NCBI GenBank assembly: GCA_002480645.1
Contig: DLCN01000002.1
Location: 1 to 51,536, forward strand
DNA from: Balneolaceae bacterium UBA7797
GTDB taxonomy: Bacteria > Bacteroidota > Rhodothermia > Balneolales > Balneolaceae
DNA: 51,536 bases
Direction: 5' to 3'
Part shown: piece after piece, positions 43,330 to 51,536 of the stretch
Layout: each line of letters begins with the position of its first letter
How positions within the stretch are numbered: the stretch's first letter is position 1
Position numbers and translations under genes: made by a program
The notes under the pieces: model-generated
Told to the model about the DNA's origin: nothing
The model's input: the letters and a program-made list of their open reading frames with translations, nothing else
Database searches by the model: none

Positions 43330-45723
43330 ATGAAATTTGCTACAAATTGGAGCAAGTGGATGTTAACATTCGCAATGCTCTTGTTGGTGCCGGGTCTGGT
43401 AATGGCACAGGATGAAGATCCCCTACCAGAATTCGGAGATAACAGAATATTATTTGTTGACGGACCTAACCTAACCACTGCACAAATCGACGGATCTTTT
43501 GTAGAAGATGTTGTCGAAGCAGGAAACATCGTTCACCGTATTTCTGGCGGTGCATGGTTCTCTAACGGATATAAATTTGATGGAAACGGCGGAACCGGTT
43601 TTGACTTTACTCAAAATATGGCTGATGTAGATACCGTGTATTTCAGATTACGGATCAATCCGGAAGATGTGGATAATGCAGACGGATCACTTCGTAAAAC
43701 CAGCTACATTGTACTTGCCGATAAATCTGACGGAACCAAGTATGACATGTCTTGGGGTATTCGCTGGAAATTCCCGGATGATGCGTATGATAACGCGTGG
43801 CATGAGTATGCGATCCCGCTACCTAAAACTCATATTGCTGCACATGATTCTGCTTTAAAAGGACTGGATCTGGATGGAAATCCACTGCCGGCAGATGAGA
43901 TGTATAATAATGACCTGCAGAAGCAATGGGAATTTTATTATGCATGGAACCCGGAAGAATTTTACAGTGTAGATCCTAACGATTCTACGTTAGGTGCCGA
44001 TCCTGAATGGGATAAATTTGGCCGTATGTATATCAGTTTAGGTAATGATATTTCCGGCGCTTTCCATCTCGATGATGTATACATCGGATCTAAAGCAGCG
44101 GTTGATCTTTCCGTAACCGCATCGTTACCGGATACCCCTGAAGCAGTTACTGCCACCACAGTAGGCGACAGTGTTTCCGTTACCTGGACTCATAACGCAG
44201 CTACAAACATTTTCAGCTACGATGTGTATTACAGTGGCGAGCCGATCACCTCTCTTGAAGGTGGCGCAGCGAACTATCTGGGTAGTGTGAAAAACATGGA
44301 AGAATTACAATTGGGTCACAAAGTAAAATCTCCACACCCAGGTGATGCGACTCATGATTACTATTATGCACTTACACCGGTTACTCAGTTTGGTATTGGT
44401 GATCTGGGAACTTTCACTACTACTTCAACGGCTGCTTCCGGCGAAATTCAGCCTTACATCTTTGAATTAACTCCGGAGCAGGAAGCCGCTATTCTTGGCG
44501 ATCTTGATAATGGTGAAATTACCGGTGCAGGCTGGCCTGTGGACGATTTTGATCCATTTATGCTTATTGGTGAAGACGGATGGGATGATGGCGGAACCTA
44601 TAGTGGAGAAATGGATGGTTCTGCTAAGATCTGGGTAGCATTTGGTCGTTCTGATGAGCTTACAACCATGTACATGTACGTGGAAGCCTATGATGATGAT
44701 GTGTATGGTGGTGGAGCTTCTAATCCTGCAGGATCTTGGGGAACTACCATTTATCCAAATCCGAATTTAACTCAAACAACCTGGATCCCGGGTGTTGAGG
44801 ATTTCGATCCTGATGTTGAGTGGAACTACTACCTGAAAGATCAGATCAAATTCAGTTTTGGTACTTATGGTGTAAATTATGTAACCGGTTCTGGTCACGA
44901 AGCCAGAATGCGTGGTGCCGAACCAGATTATTTCATGGCTCTGCAGCCAAAGATCGATAGCGGTAACGATCCGATCGTACCGATTCCTGATGGTATGCTT
45001 ACTCGTCTGGCGGTAACAGAACCAAATACTGATGATCCGGAAGTTGATTACAATATGTTGTACTACAGCAGTAATCACCTGTTTACTTATTCATCATTAT
45101 ATGAAAACATGTTTGCTGACGACGATACAACCAGAATTGGCTGGAAAGCATTGATCGCTTTTGATGCAAACGATCTGTTAGTAGCATTAGATGAAAATGA
45201 TAATCCTTTAGATACTCCTCTTACTTTACCTGCTCAGGATGAGATCAAATACATCCCATTCATGATCGAGTTTGTTGATAAGGATGGTGGCGACTCAGGA
45301 AACTGGTGGGAAATTTCTTCACATACTTTCCGTGCTCCTACCGGACTCGGTGAAGTTGATATGTTCGACAGTAATGATAACCTGATCGGGCAAGGGGTAG
45401 CAGCAATGGCGGGTTTAAATGTATCCACCTCTGCAGAATATGTAGCTGAAACTCCGAGCAGCTTTAAACTGGATCAGAACTATCCGAATCCATTTAACCC
45501 TGCAACAAATATTTCATTCACATTACCAAAAGCAAGTAATGTAATGTTGAGTGTATACAATGTACTTGGCCAGAAAGTAGCCACGATCATAGACAATCAA
45601 GCATATCAGGCCGGCAGCCACCGCGTAAGATTCGACGCGTCTGCATTGAGCTCTGGTCTGTATATCTATAAGATCGAAGCCGGCTCTTTTGTTAATGCCA
45701 AGAAAATGATGCTGATCAAATAA
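43330..45723 (+). CDS. Secreted modular protein with T9SS type A sorting domain
   Basis: A 797-residue secreted protein that I do not recognise by name. In order: signal peptide (WMLTFAMLLLVPGLVMAQ), a beta-sandwich resembling a carbohydrate-binding domain (about residues 35-255, ending AFHLDDVYIGS), an FN3-like domain (about 262-375, SVSVTWTHNAATNIFSYDVY), an acidic beta-rich domain like CBM9/DOMON (about 380-690, with SAKIWVAFGRSDEL and RIGWKALIAFDANDL), and the T9SS C-terminal domain from about residue 716 (NYPNPFNPATNISFTLP, LGQKVATIID, LSSGLYIYKIEAG, KKMMLIK). No catalytic motif is evident, so it may bind a glycan at the cell surface. It heads the putative operon behind a LacI-type operator. 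Confidence 0.82.
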   Translation: MKFATNWSKWMLTFAMLLLVPGLVMAQDEDPLPEFGDNRILFVDGPNLTTAQIDGSFVEDVVEAGNIVHRISGGAWFSNGYKFDGNGGTGFDFTQNMADVDTVYFRLRINPEDVDNADGSLRKTSYIVLADKSDGTKYDMSWGIRWKFPDDAYDNAWHEYAIPLPKTHIAAHDSALKGLDLDGNPLPADEMYNNDLQKQWEFYYAWNPEEFYSVDPNDSTLGADPEWDKFGRMYISLGNDISGAFHLDDVYIGSKAAVDLSVTASLPDTPEAVTATTVGDSVSVTWTHNAATNIFSYDVYYSGEPITSLEGGAANYLGSVKNMEELQLGHKVKSPHPGDATHDYYYALTPVTQFGIGDLGTFTTTSTAASGEIQPYIFELTPEQEAAILGDLDNGEITGAGWPVDDFDPFMLIGEDGWDDGGTYSGEMDGSAKIWVAFGRSDELTTMYMYVEAYDDDVYGGGASNPAGSWGTTIYPNPNLTQTTWIPGVEDFDPDVEWNYYLKDQIKFSFGTYGVNYVTGSGHEARMRGAEPDYFMALQPKIDSGNDPIVPIPDGMLTRLAVTEPNTDDPEVDYNMLYYSSNHLFTYSSLYENMFADDDTTRIGWKALIAFDANDLLVALDENDNPLDTPLTLPAQDEIKYIPFMIEFVDKDGGDSGNWWEISSHTFRAPTGLGEVDMFDSNDNLIGQGVAAMAGLNVSTSAEYVAETPSSFKLDQNYPNPFNPATNISFTLPKASNVMLSVYNVLGQKVATIIDNQAYQAGSHRVRFDASALSSGLYIYKIEAGSFVNAKKMMLIK

Positions 45724-45746
45724 ACAATCGTAGAATCAACAATCAC

Positions 45747-45777
45747 GAGAAGGCGTCTGATCACGCCTTCTCTTTTT
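45747..45777 (+). terminator. Rho-independent terminator after the T9SS protein gene
   Basis: GAGAAGGCGT (45747-45756), six-base loop, ACGCCTTCTC (45763-45772) and five T. A perfect ten-pair stem between this gene and the TonB receptor gene 33 bases later; it probably lowers, rather than abolishes, expression of the downstream genes. Confidence 0.85.
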
Positions 45778-45809
45778 ACAATTACCACCCTAAGTAGTCA
45801 AAATTCGAG

Positions 45810-48560
45810 ATGCTACACTATCGAAAGTACCTGCTGGTTCTAACAGTCCTTCTCATCCCTATGTTTGCATATGCCCAGAACAAAGGGAAAATCTCCGGAA
45901 AAATAACAGACGATACCGGAGAACCATTGCCCGGTGTTCAAATTGTAATTGATGGAACTACACGTGGCACCATTTCTGAAGTAGATGGATTTTATAGTCT
46001 GTTACATGTAGATCCGGGTGTGTATACACTGGTGTTTAAATTTCTTGGATTTGCAGAAGTGCAGGTTGAGAATGTAGAAGTACAAATTGACCGTACCACA
46101 ACTATTGATGTTACCATGAAGGAGGCTGTGATCGAAGGGGAGGAAATTGTGATCACGTCAGAGCGCCCGGTAGTAGAGAAAGACAGAACCACAACCACTT
46201 CTTATGTAAGCTCAGCAGAAATTGAAGAACTCCCCATACAATCGGTTTCAGATATTGTAAACCTGCAGGCCGGTGTTGTAGACGGTCACTTTCGGGGGGG
46301 TAGAATTGGTGAGGTAGCTTACGTTGTAAATGGGGTGCCTATCAATAATGCGTATAACAGTACCGCCGGTTTTGAGGTTGAACAGAATATGGTGTCGAGC
46401 CTCGAAGTGATTAGTGGAGTATTTAATGCAGAATATGGTCAGGCGATGTCAGGAGTAGTAAATATTGTTACTAAAGATGTACCTGACAAATGGAGTTTTG
46501 ATACTAAAAATTTTGTGAGAGCTATCGCCAGTACCCGGGAACTCCCATTTTTGACCCGACAGGCAGACCCGGGAGAAAACCTGTCGTACCTGGATTTTAA
46601 AACTGAGAATGTTCCCTACTACGAAATAGCCGGGATACCTAATCAGCTGGATTTTCAAATAAATGGTGGCGGGCCAATCCTGAGAGATAAGTTAGGAATT
46701 CAGTTTACCGGCAGGTATGTTAATGACAAGGGCCACTTATTTGGTCGGGATCTTTTCAGTCCCAGAGATTCCTCGCTTTATATCAATCAGACTCCTCCCG
46801 GGGGTTATACCGATGTAAATAATCCGGAAAATGATTGGGTGATCGAATCCACTGGAAGTGGTGATTTTGTTCCAATGAATTATGTAGAACGATATTCTTT
46901 GAACAGCTCACTGATCTACAATATCAATTCAACCTTTAAACTGGATTATAATTTATTCTATCAGTTTGGTGAGGGAAGAAATTACAATCATCAGAAGAAA
47001 TATGTGCCTACCGGGGTAAACCGATACCTGTTCGATAACCAGACTCATATTGTGGGATTAAGAGCGACGATCAGTCCGCAAACCTTTGCGAATTTGTCAT
47101 ACAGTTATCTCCGTTCTGAGGGTGAAAGCAAATTATATGATGAGATCCTCGACTCCCGTCTGGGGCATACCGATCTGAATAATCTGGAAGGACTTTTTGC
47201 TTTCGATCTGGGTGGGAATAACTTGTACTACTCAAACAATGTTACCCAAACTCATACAGTAGTTGGTAGTATTACGAGTCAGGTTGACCGGATAAATCAG
47301 GTAAAAGCCGGTTTTCAGGTTCGTATGCATGAGGTTGATACCGAGGGTTACGGGATCCTTATTGATGCTACCACGGGATTTCAACCTATAGCAAATACTG
47401 AAAATGAAGCAGCAAGAACCGATCTGAATGCAAACCCAATTGAGTTTGCAGCCTACATTCAGGATAAGATCGAGTTGAATAATATCATCATTAATGCCGG
47501 TATCCGCATGGATTATTTCGATCCGGATTTTATGGTGCCGGTATACTGGTATTTAGCGGATGATCTGGTAGTAGAAAATCCTGATTCACCCGGAGATAGT
47601 CTTTCAAATCGGGTGGATGCCAGTAATAAGTTCCAGATCAGTCCAAGAGTGGGTATTGCTTTCCCGATCTCCGAAACCGGAGTAGTACGTTTTTCATACG
47701 GTATGTTCTTTCAGATCCCATCGTTCAACAGTATCTATAGTAACCCGAATTATTATGTGGCACCGGGAGCTGAATCGGCTAGTTTCGGAAATCCTGATAT
47801 TGATCCACAACAGACCACTACCTTTGAGATTGGTTTACAGCAAGGGTTAACCGATGATATCGGGTTAGAATTAACCATGTTTACCAAAGATATCAGAAAG
47901 CTGAACGCGACCATTATTGAATTTAATCCAACCAGTACCGGATACCTGTACCGACCGGAGAACAGAGATTACGGAACAGTTCGCGGTGTTACCCTTTCCT
48001 TATATCAACGACCAAGAGGAGCGATCCGGTGGAATCTGGATTATACTCTTCAATTTGCCGATGGTAGCGCATTCCTTTCCGGAGATAGCTACGAACGTCA
48101 ACGAGCCGGGCTGGAAGATATCAACACGCTGGCAAGGCTGGGCTGGGATCGAAGACATGTGTTGAATAGCGTGATCACGTATCAACCATCGAAAGCATTA
48201 TCGGTTACCATGGTTAATAAACTCAACAGTGGTCGGCCTTATACCTCTTCCCGGTCAAGGATTACATCCTACATTCCAAATAATGAAGATGCTCCAACCA
48301 CCTTCGTAACCGATCTGAGAATGTATTACACCTTGCCATGGAGGCGAGCTCAATTGATCCTTCAAGTCGATAACCTGTTTGATGCCAAAGCTCCGGTTAG
48401 TGTGTATTCAGATTCGGGAACTCCGGATTATACCATTCAACAATTTGATGCGGCTAAAGGTAGCGTAGGCGGTTTGAATACGCTTGATGACTATTATTAC
48501 CGTCCACAGTACTATTCGGCCCCACGAAGTGTAAGTCTGGGTTTTAAAATAGATCTGTAA
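45810..48560 (+). CDS. TonB-dependent receptor, SusC/Oar-like
   Basis: A 916-residue outer-membrane transporter. After a signal peptide (KYLLVLTVLLIPMFAYAQ) come the carboxypeptidase-regulatory-like domain (about residues 26-110, GKISGKITDDTGEPLPGVQI), the plug (about 115-235, PIQSVSDIVNLQAGVVDGHF, GEVAYVVNGVPINNAYNS, FNAEYGQAMSGVVNIVTKDV) and a large barrel ending SVSLGFKIDL. It lacks a SusD partner; instead it is followed, 13 bases later, by a very large secreted protein and preceded by the T9SS protein. Uptake of an oligosaccharide is inferred from context; the ligand is not known. Confidence 0.92.
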   Translation: MLHYRKYLLVLTVLLIPMFAYAQNKGKISGKITDDTGEPLPGVQIVIDGTTRGTISEVDGFYSLLHVDPGVYTLVFKFLGFAEVQVENVEVQIDRTTTIDVTMKEAVIEGEEIVITSERPVVEKDRTTTTSYVSSAEIEELPIQSVSDIVNLQAGVVDGHFRGGRIGEVAYVVNGVPINNAYNSTAGFEVEQNMVSSLEVISGVFNAEYGQAMSGVVNIVTKDVPDKWSFDTKNFVRAIASTRELPFLTRQADPGENLSYLDFKTENVPYYEIAGIPNQLDFQINGGGPILRDKLGIQFTGRYVNDKGHLFGRDLFSPRDSSLYINQTPPGGYTDVNNPENDWVIESTGSGDFVPMNYVERYSLNSSLIYNINSTFKLDYNLFYQFGEGRNYNHQKKYVPTGVNRYLFDNQTHIVGLRATISPQTFANLSYSYLRSEGESKLYDEILDSRLGHTDLNNLEGLFAFDLGGNNLYYSNNVTQTHTVVGSITSQVDRINQVKAGFQVRMHEVDTEGYGILIDATTGFQPIANTENEAARTDLNANPIEFAAYIQDKIELNNIIINAGIRMDYFDPDFMVPVYWYLADDLVVENPDSPGDSLSNRVDASNKFQISPRVGIAFPISETGVVRFSYGMFFQIPSFNSIYSNPNYYVAPGAESASFGNPDIDPQQTTTFEIGLQQGLTDDIGLELTMFTKDIRKLNATIIEFNPTSTGYLYRPENRDYGTVRGVTLSLYQRPRGAIRWNLDYTLQFADGSAFLSGDSYERQRAGLEDINTLARLGWDRRHVLNSVITYQPSKALSVTMVNKLNSGRPYTSSRSRITSYIPNNEDAPTTFVTDLRMYYTLPWRRAQLILQVDNLFDAKAPVSVYSDSGTPDYTIQQFDAAKGSVGGLNTLDDYYYRPQYYSAPRSVSLGFKIDL

Positions 48561-48573
48561 TTGAAAATGGTAA

Positions 48574-51536
48574 ATGCCAAGTAGATTAAACCATTACATA
48601 TTAATTCTATTCATGTTCATCCCATTCACAAAGGCCAATTCTCAGACTACGATTCCCTATGATTATAAGGGAAACTATAACTGGGTGGCGCGAGGTGTGA
48701 TGGATGGTAATCTGGTAGAGACCAACTACCGGAATCATGGTGAACTGGCCCGTTGGCAGGATATCCCTTCGGCAGTCTGGCCAAGAACAATAGGTGGAAA
48801 GCATAGTGATGGGACCGCACTTGCCATTGCAGGAAGAGTACCTGCGTACAGGCCGGCCAACTATTATGGAAATAATATTGGTGATACCGTAGTAACTCCG
48901 GTTGCCATTAATTTCCGTACCGCAGGGGTGCGCAGATCTCCTACCACCGGCGAGTTATGGACATTTCTTCCCTTGAATAATTTTCTGAATCCGGATCGAA
49001 GAAATCCGGTGACCGGACGCTTTGAACGAATTCCTGCCATAAGTGACGATAACAGCAGCTGGCCGGATTTCTGGCCCGATAAACTGGATAATCCGGACGA
49101 TCCGGGTTGGTCGGGATACTGGAATGGATGGTTTGGAAAAGGAGTCTTTAATGCAGATCTGGAATCGTTTTACGTGATCGATGATCTGAGCAATAAAGGA
49201 TATCAGATCGATAAAATAAATGACGAACCATTTAGCGAATATGGGATCTATTATGCAGACCCGGCTGATTCTTCTATCGGAGGGTTGGGACTTCAGGTAG
49301 AAGTGCGACTATTACAATGGGCCAATGTACTTGCAGAGGACGTGATGTTTATGCTGTATCGCATCAACAATGTGGGGGGTACCAATCATGAGGAGCTCTA
49401 TTTTACTCATATGACCGATTACGGTCTTGGTACGGATAATAATGACGACAATGCTTCCTTCGATCCACAATTGGATGTTGCTTACGGATGGGATAGCAAC
49501 GGAATTGGGGTTCGTTCAACAGGTGGTGAATATGCTGTTGGGGTGATGGGATTTGCCTTTTTGGAAAGTCCGGCGCAACCGTTTGATATGCTGGATAATG
49601 ATGAGGATGGGTTCACCGATGAACGGCGCGATTCCGGAGCCGGGATTTTGATCGAAGGACAGGCCAATATCCGTAATTACATGGAGTCTAATTATAACAT
49701 CGAAGATTTTGAAAGGGTTTACGGTCCCATCGAAGAACTGGAAGCCTATAAGGCCGGTCGCTGGTGGACGGGTGATGAGAATGCCAATTGGATCAGTTAT
49801 GTAGATGAAAATGATAATGGAAAACCGGACGAGGGAGAATTCCTGAACGACGACTCCGGCATCGACGGATTAACCCCCAACGATTTTGGATATGTAGCCC
49901 CGGATTTCGGAGAGGCGGATGGGATCCCTCAGGACGGGGAACGTGATTTTGATCGTACCGATATTCCCGAATCCGATCAGATCGGGTTGAGAGGATTTGA
50001 TCTGGGAGTGCGTCCTAATTACGAAAACATCGTGATCAAGGAAGATCATCTGATCTGGCAGAAGATCATGGAAAATGAATTTGAATTAGGGCAGGAACCA
50101 CCCGAGCAATATCTATCTCAAAATGAGCCGTTTCTACTGTTTTTATCCGGTCCGGTGACTTTACCTCCGGGATTTAGTGATTATTTTAGTTTAGCGTGGG
50201 TATTTGGTGAAACAGGAGATAACAGAACAGATGCCCGGGCGGTTGCCGAAGACTTTTTCAAGAACCGGATCACCGTACAAAATATTTACGATGCTAACTA
50301 TAACTTTGCACAGCCGCCATTAACTCCGACACTTTCAGCGGTTGAAGGGGATGGAAAAGTGGTGCTTGGATGGGATTCAGTATCCATACGAAGCTTTGAC
50401 CGGTTTGTACAAGAATACGATTTTGAAGGCTATAAACTCTATCGTGGCACCGATCCGCTTCTTTTTGATGTGAAGACCATCACCGATGTGGACGGCACCC
50501 CGACCTTCTACGAGCCGATCGCACAGTTCGATCTGGAGGATGGCATCAAAGGCACCGTTCCGGTTCTGGAAACCACCGCTATCTTTGATCTGGGAGACGA
50601 CACCGGACTGCAATTCTTCTATGTGGATGAGGATGTGACCAACGGTGTAACCTATTATTACGCGTTGAATGCTTATGATTACGGATCAACAGACTCATTG
50701 GGGATATCGCAGATCGATCCGCAGGAAACGGTATTCAATATTGGTGTGGATGCCTACTACAATGTGACCGGTACTTCTGTAAATGCAAAGGTAGTTGTGC
50801 CACACTCTCAACCAGCAGGTTTTGTAAGTAGCGGTACCGAGGATGATCTGAGCAGGATCACATCCGGTTTTGGTACCGGCTCCATGTCCATAGAGATCGT
50901 GGATGAGCAGGAAGTTCGCTACGGAGATACCTATCGGGTGATCTTCGGAGACAGCGCCGAGACCCGGTTCAGTCCTAAATATTATGCGACCAGCCATTAT
51001 TCCCTGATCAATATCTCCACGCTGGATACGCTGTTCGATCAGCGACCGATGGAAGAATCCACGCCGGTGGAAGAAGGCTTCATCATGCAGTTCCAGAACG
51101 ATGAGACTATCGGCTACGACTTTGATCACATAGGCTGGGTGGGCAATTACGGGGAGGACAATGAGATGTTCAATCAGGATCCGCGGGAAGTGGATGGCTA
51201 TTCCACCACATGGATCACCACGATCTTTACCGACGACTCCCCGAACGGAGAGTTGGTGCCGGACAACTACGAACTGCGCTGGGCGGATGAGGATATCTAC
51301 TATCCGCCGCGGTTTCAGACGAGTATTTACCTGCGGGATTCGATCAATGTGGTGGGATATAATCTGGCCACGGGCGAGGAGACGGAGTTATTGATCCTGG
51401 ACCGAAATGAGAATGGAGAGTTTGATGTAGCCGATGAGCTGGTGATCATGGAGCAGAAGGGAGCGATCCGGACCTTGCGCCATCATCTGCGGTTCCGGGT
51501 GCCGTCGGGAGCTCAGAATGTAGCCCCGGGAGATGG
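48574..51536 (+). CDS. Large acidic secreted protein, partial (3' end beyond window)
   Basis: An open frame from ATG 48574 to the window edge, at least 987 residues, without a stop. It begins with a signal peptide (MPSRLNHYILILFMFIPFTK, then ANSQ). The body is rich in Asp, Glu, Tyr, Trp and Gly. Calcium-ligand-like repeats occur at about residue 340 (DNDEDGFTDE) and 410 (DENDNGKPDEGE), and an FN3-like segment at about 580-690 (SAVEGDGKVVLGWDSV, YDFEGYKLYRGTDPL). I do not recognise the family. It is co-directional and almost contiguous with the TonB receptor, so it is probably a surface partner; a T9SS sorting domain may lie beyond the edge. Codon use becomes clearly more GC-rich after about 50.4 kb. 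Confidence 0.8.
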   Translation, partial: MPSRLNHYILILFMFIPFTKANSQTTIPYDYKGNYNWVARGVMDGNLVETNYRNHGELARWQDIPSAVWPRTIGGKHSDGTALAIAGRVPAYRPANYYGNNIGDTVVTPVAINFRTAGVRRSPTTGELWTFLPLNNFLNPDRRNPVTGRFERIPAISDDNSSWPDFWPDKLDNPDDPGWSGYWNGWFGKGVFNADLESFYVIDDLSNKGYQIDKINDEPFSEYGIYYADPADSSIGGLGLQVEVRLLQWANVLAEDVMFMLYRINNVGGTNHEELYFTHMTDYGLGTDNNDDNASFDPQLDVAYGWDSNGIGVRSTGGEYAVGVMGFAFLESPAQPFDMLDNDEDGFTDERRDSGAGILIEGQANIRNYMESNYNIEDFERVYGPIEELEAYKAGRWWTGDENANWISYVDENDNGKPDEGEFLNDDSGIDGLTPNDFGYVAPDFGEADGIPQDGERDFDRTDIPESDQIGLRGFDLGVRPNYENIVIKEDHLIWQKIMENEFELGQEPPEQYLSQNEPFLLFLSGPVTLPPGFSDYFSLAWVFGETGDNRTDARAVAEDFFKNRITVQNIYDANYNFAQPPLTPTLSAVEGDGKVVLGWDSVSIRSFDRFVQEYDFEGYKLYRGTDPLLFDVKTITDVDGTPTFYEPIAQFDLEDGIKGTVPVLETTAIFDLGDDTGLQFFYVDEDVTNGVTYYYALNAYDYGSTDSLGISQIDPQETVFNIGVDAYYNVTGTSVNAKVVVPHSQPAGFVSSGTEDDLSRITSGFGTGSMSIEIVDEQEVRYGDTYRVIFGDSAETRFSPKYYATSHYSLINISTLDTLFDQRPMEESTPVEEGFIMQFQNDETIGYDFDHIGWVGNYGEDNEMFNQDPREVDGYSTTWITTIFTDDSPNGELVPDNYELRWADEDIYYPPRFQTSIYLRDSINVVGYNLATGEETELLILDRNENGEFDVADELVIMEQKGAIRTLRHHLRFRVPSGAQNVAPGD

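Noticed and set aside
44767..45078. Long reading frames on the minus strand inside the T9SS protein gene, and similar ones in sucC, the RND permease and other genes
   Set aside because: They are shadows of well-supported genes in other frames, with no recognisable domain, start context or family-like composition.

Overview
The window reads as a chromosomal segment of a Gram-negative, moderately AT-rich bacterium of the Bacteroidota/Rhodothermota side of the FCB group, most likely Balneolales (Balneola, Gracilimonas, Rhodohalobacter-like). This is inference from several signs: a type IX secretion C-terminal sorting domain with a YPNPFNP motif, a DUF4293 membrane protein, TonB receptors with an N-terminal carboxypeptidase-regulatory-like domain, TANNTTTG-like promoter boxes, and few Shine-Dalgarno sequences. 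No rRNA, CRISPR array, insertion sequence, phage gene or replication origin was seen.

Layout. (1) 41-1246: succinyl-CoA synthetase beta subunit (sucC). (2) 1461-15732: a surface-polysaccharide locus with wecB and wecC (UDP-ManNAcA synthesis), a sugar-nucleotide epimerase, three glycosyltransferases, a Wzx-type flippase, a Wzy/WaaL-type membrane protein, a Wzz-type chain-length protein and an SLBB outer-membrane exporter. The housekeeping pair pyrR-pyrB sits inside it. Most polysaccharide genes are visibly more AT-rich than pyrRB and the flanks, as expected for exchangeable cassettes. (3) 15796-23589: a DMT permease, then a TetR repressor and a tripartite RND efflux operon. A TGACT-N3-AGTCA palindrome precedes both tetR and the efflux operon and is the best regulatory signal in the window. 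(4) 23831-29298: DUF4293 protein, second DMT permease, a haem-receptor-like TonB protein, and an MltF-like lytic transglycosylase. (5) 29285-31784: a partner-switching module (STAS antagonist, HATPase anti-sigma kinase, GAF-PP2C phosphatase) with no sigma factor beside it, then a SPOR lipoprotein and a small GlsB-like membrane protein.

(6) 33153-42860: a uronic-acid catabolic neighbourhood: Na+/solute symporter, tRNA-Arg(CCU), LacI regulator, SDR fructuronate reductase, UxaE epimerase, UxaC isomerase, SGNH hydrolase lipoprotein, clan GH-A hydrolase lipoprotein and a second LacI regulator. Together UxaC, UxaE and the SDR would bring both galacturonate and glucuronate to D-mannonate; UxuA and later steps are not in the window. 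(7) 43330-51536: a secreted modular protein with a T9SS signal, a SusC/Oar-like TonB receptor and a very large acidic secreted protein that runs off the window. There is no SusD. An AAGCGCTT-centred LacI-type palindrome lies just before the first of these genes, and a related one lies upstream of the symporter, suggesting that one LacI repressor coordinates uptake and catabolism. Regions 6 and 7 are the best candidates for a little-described carbohydrate-acquisition system.
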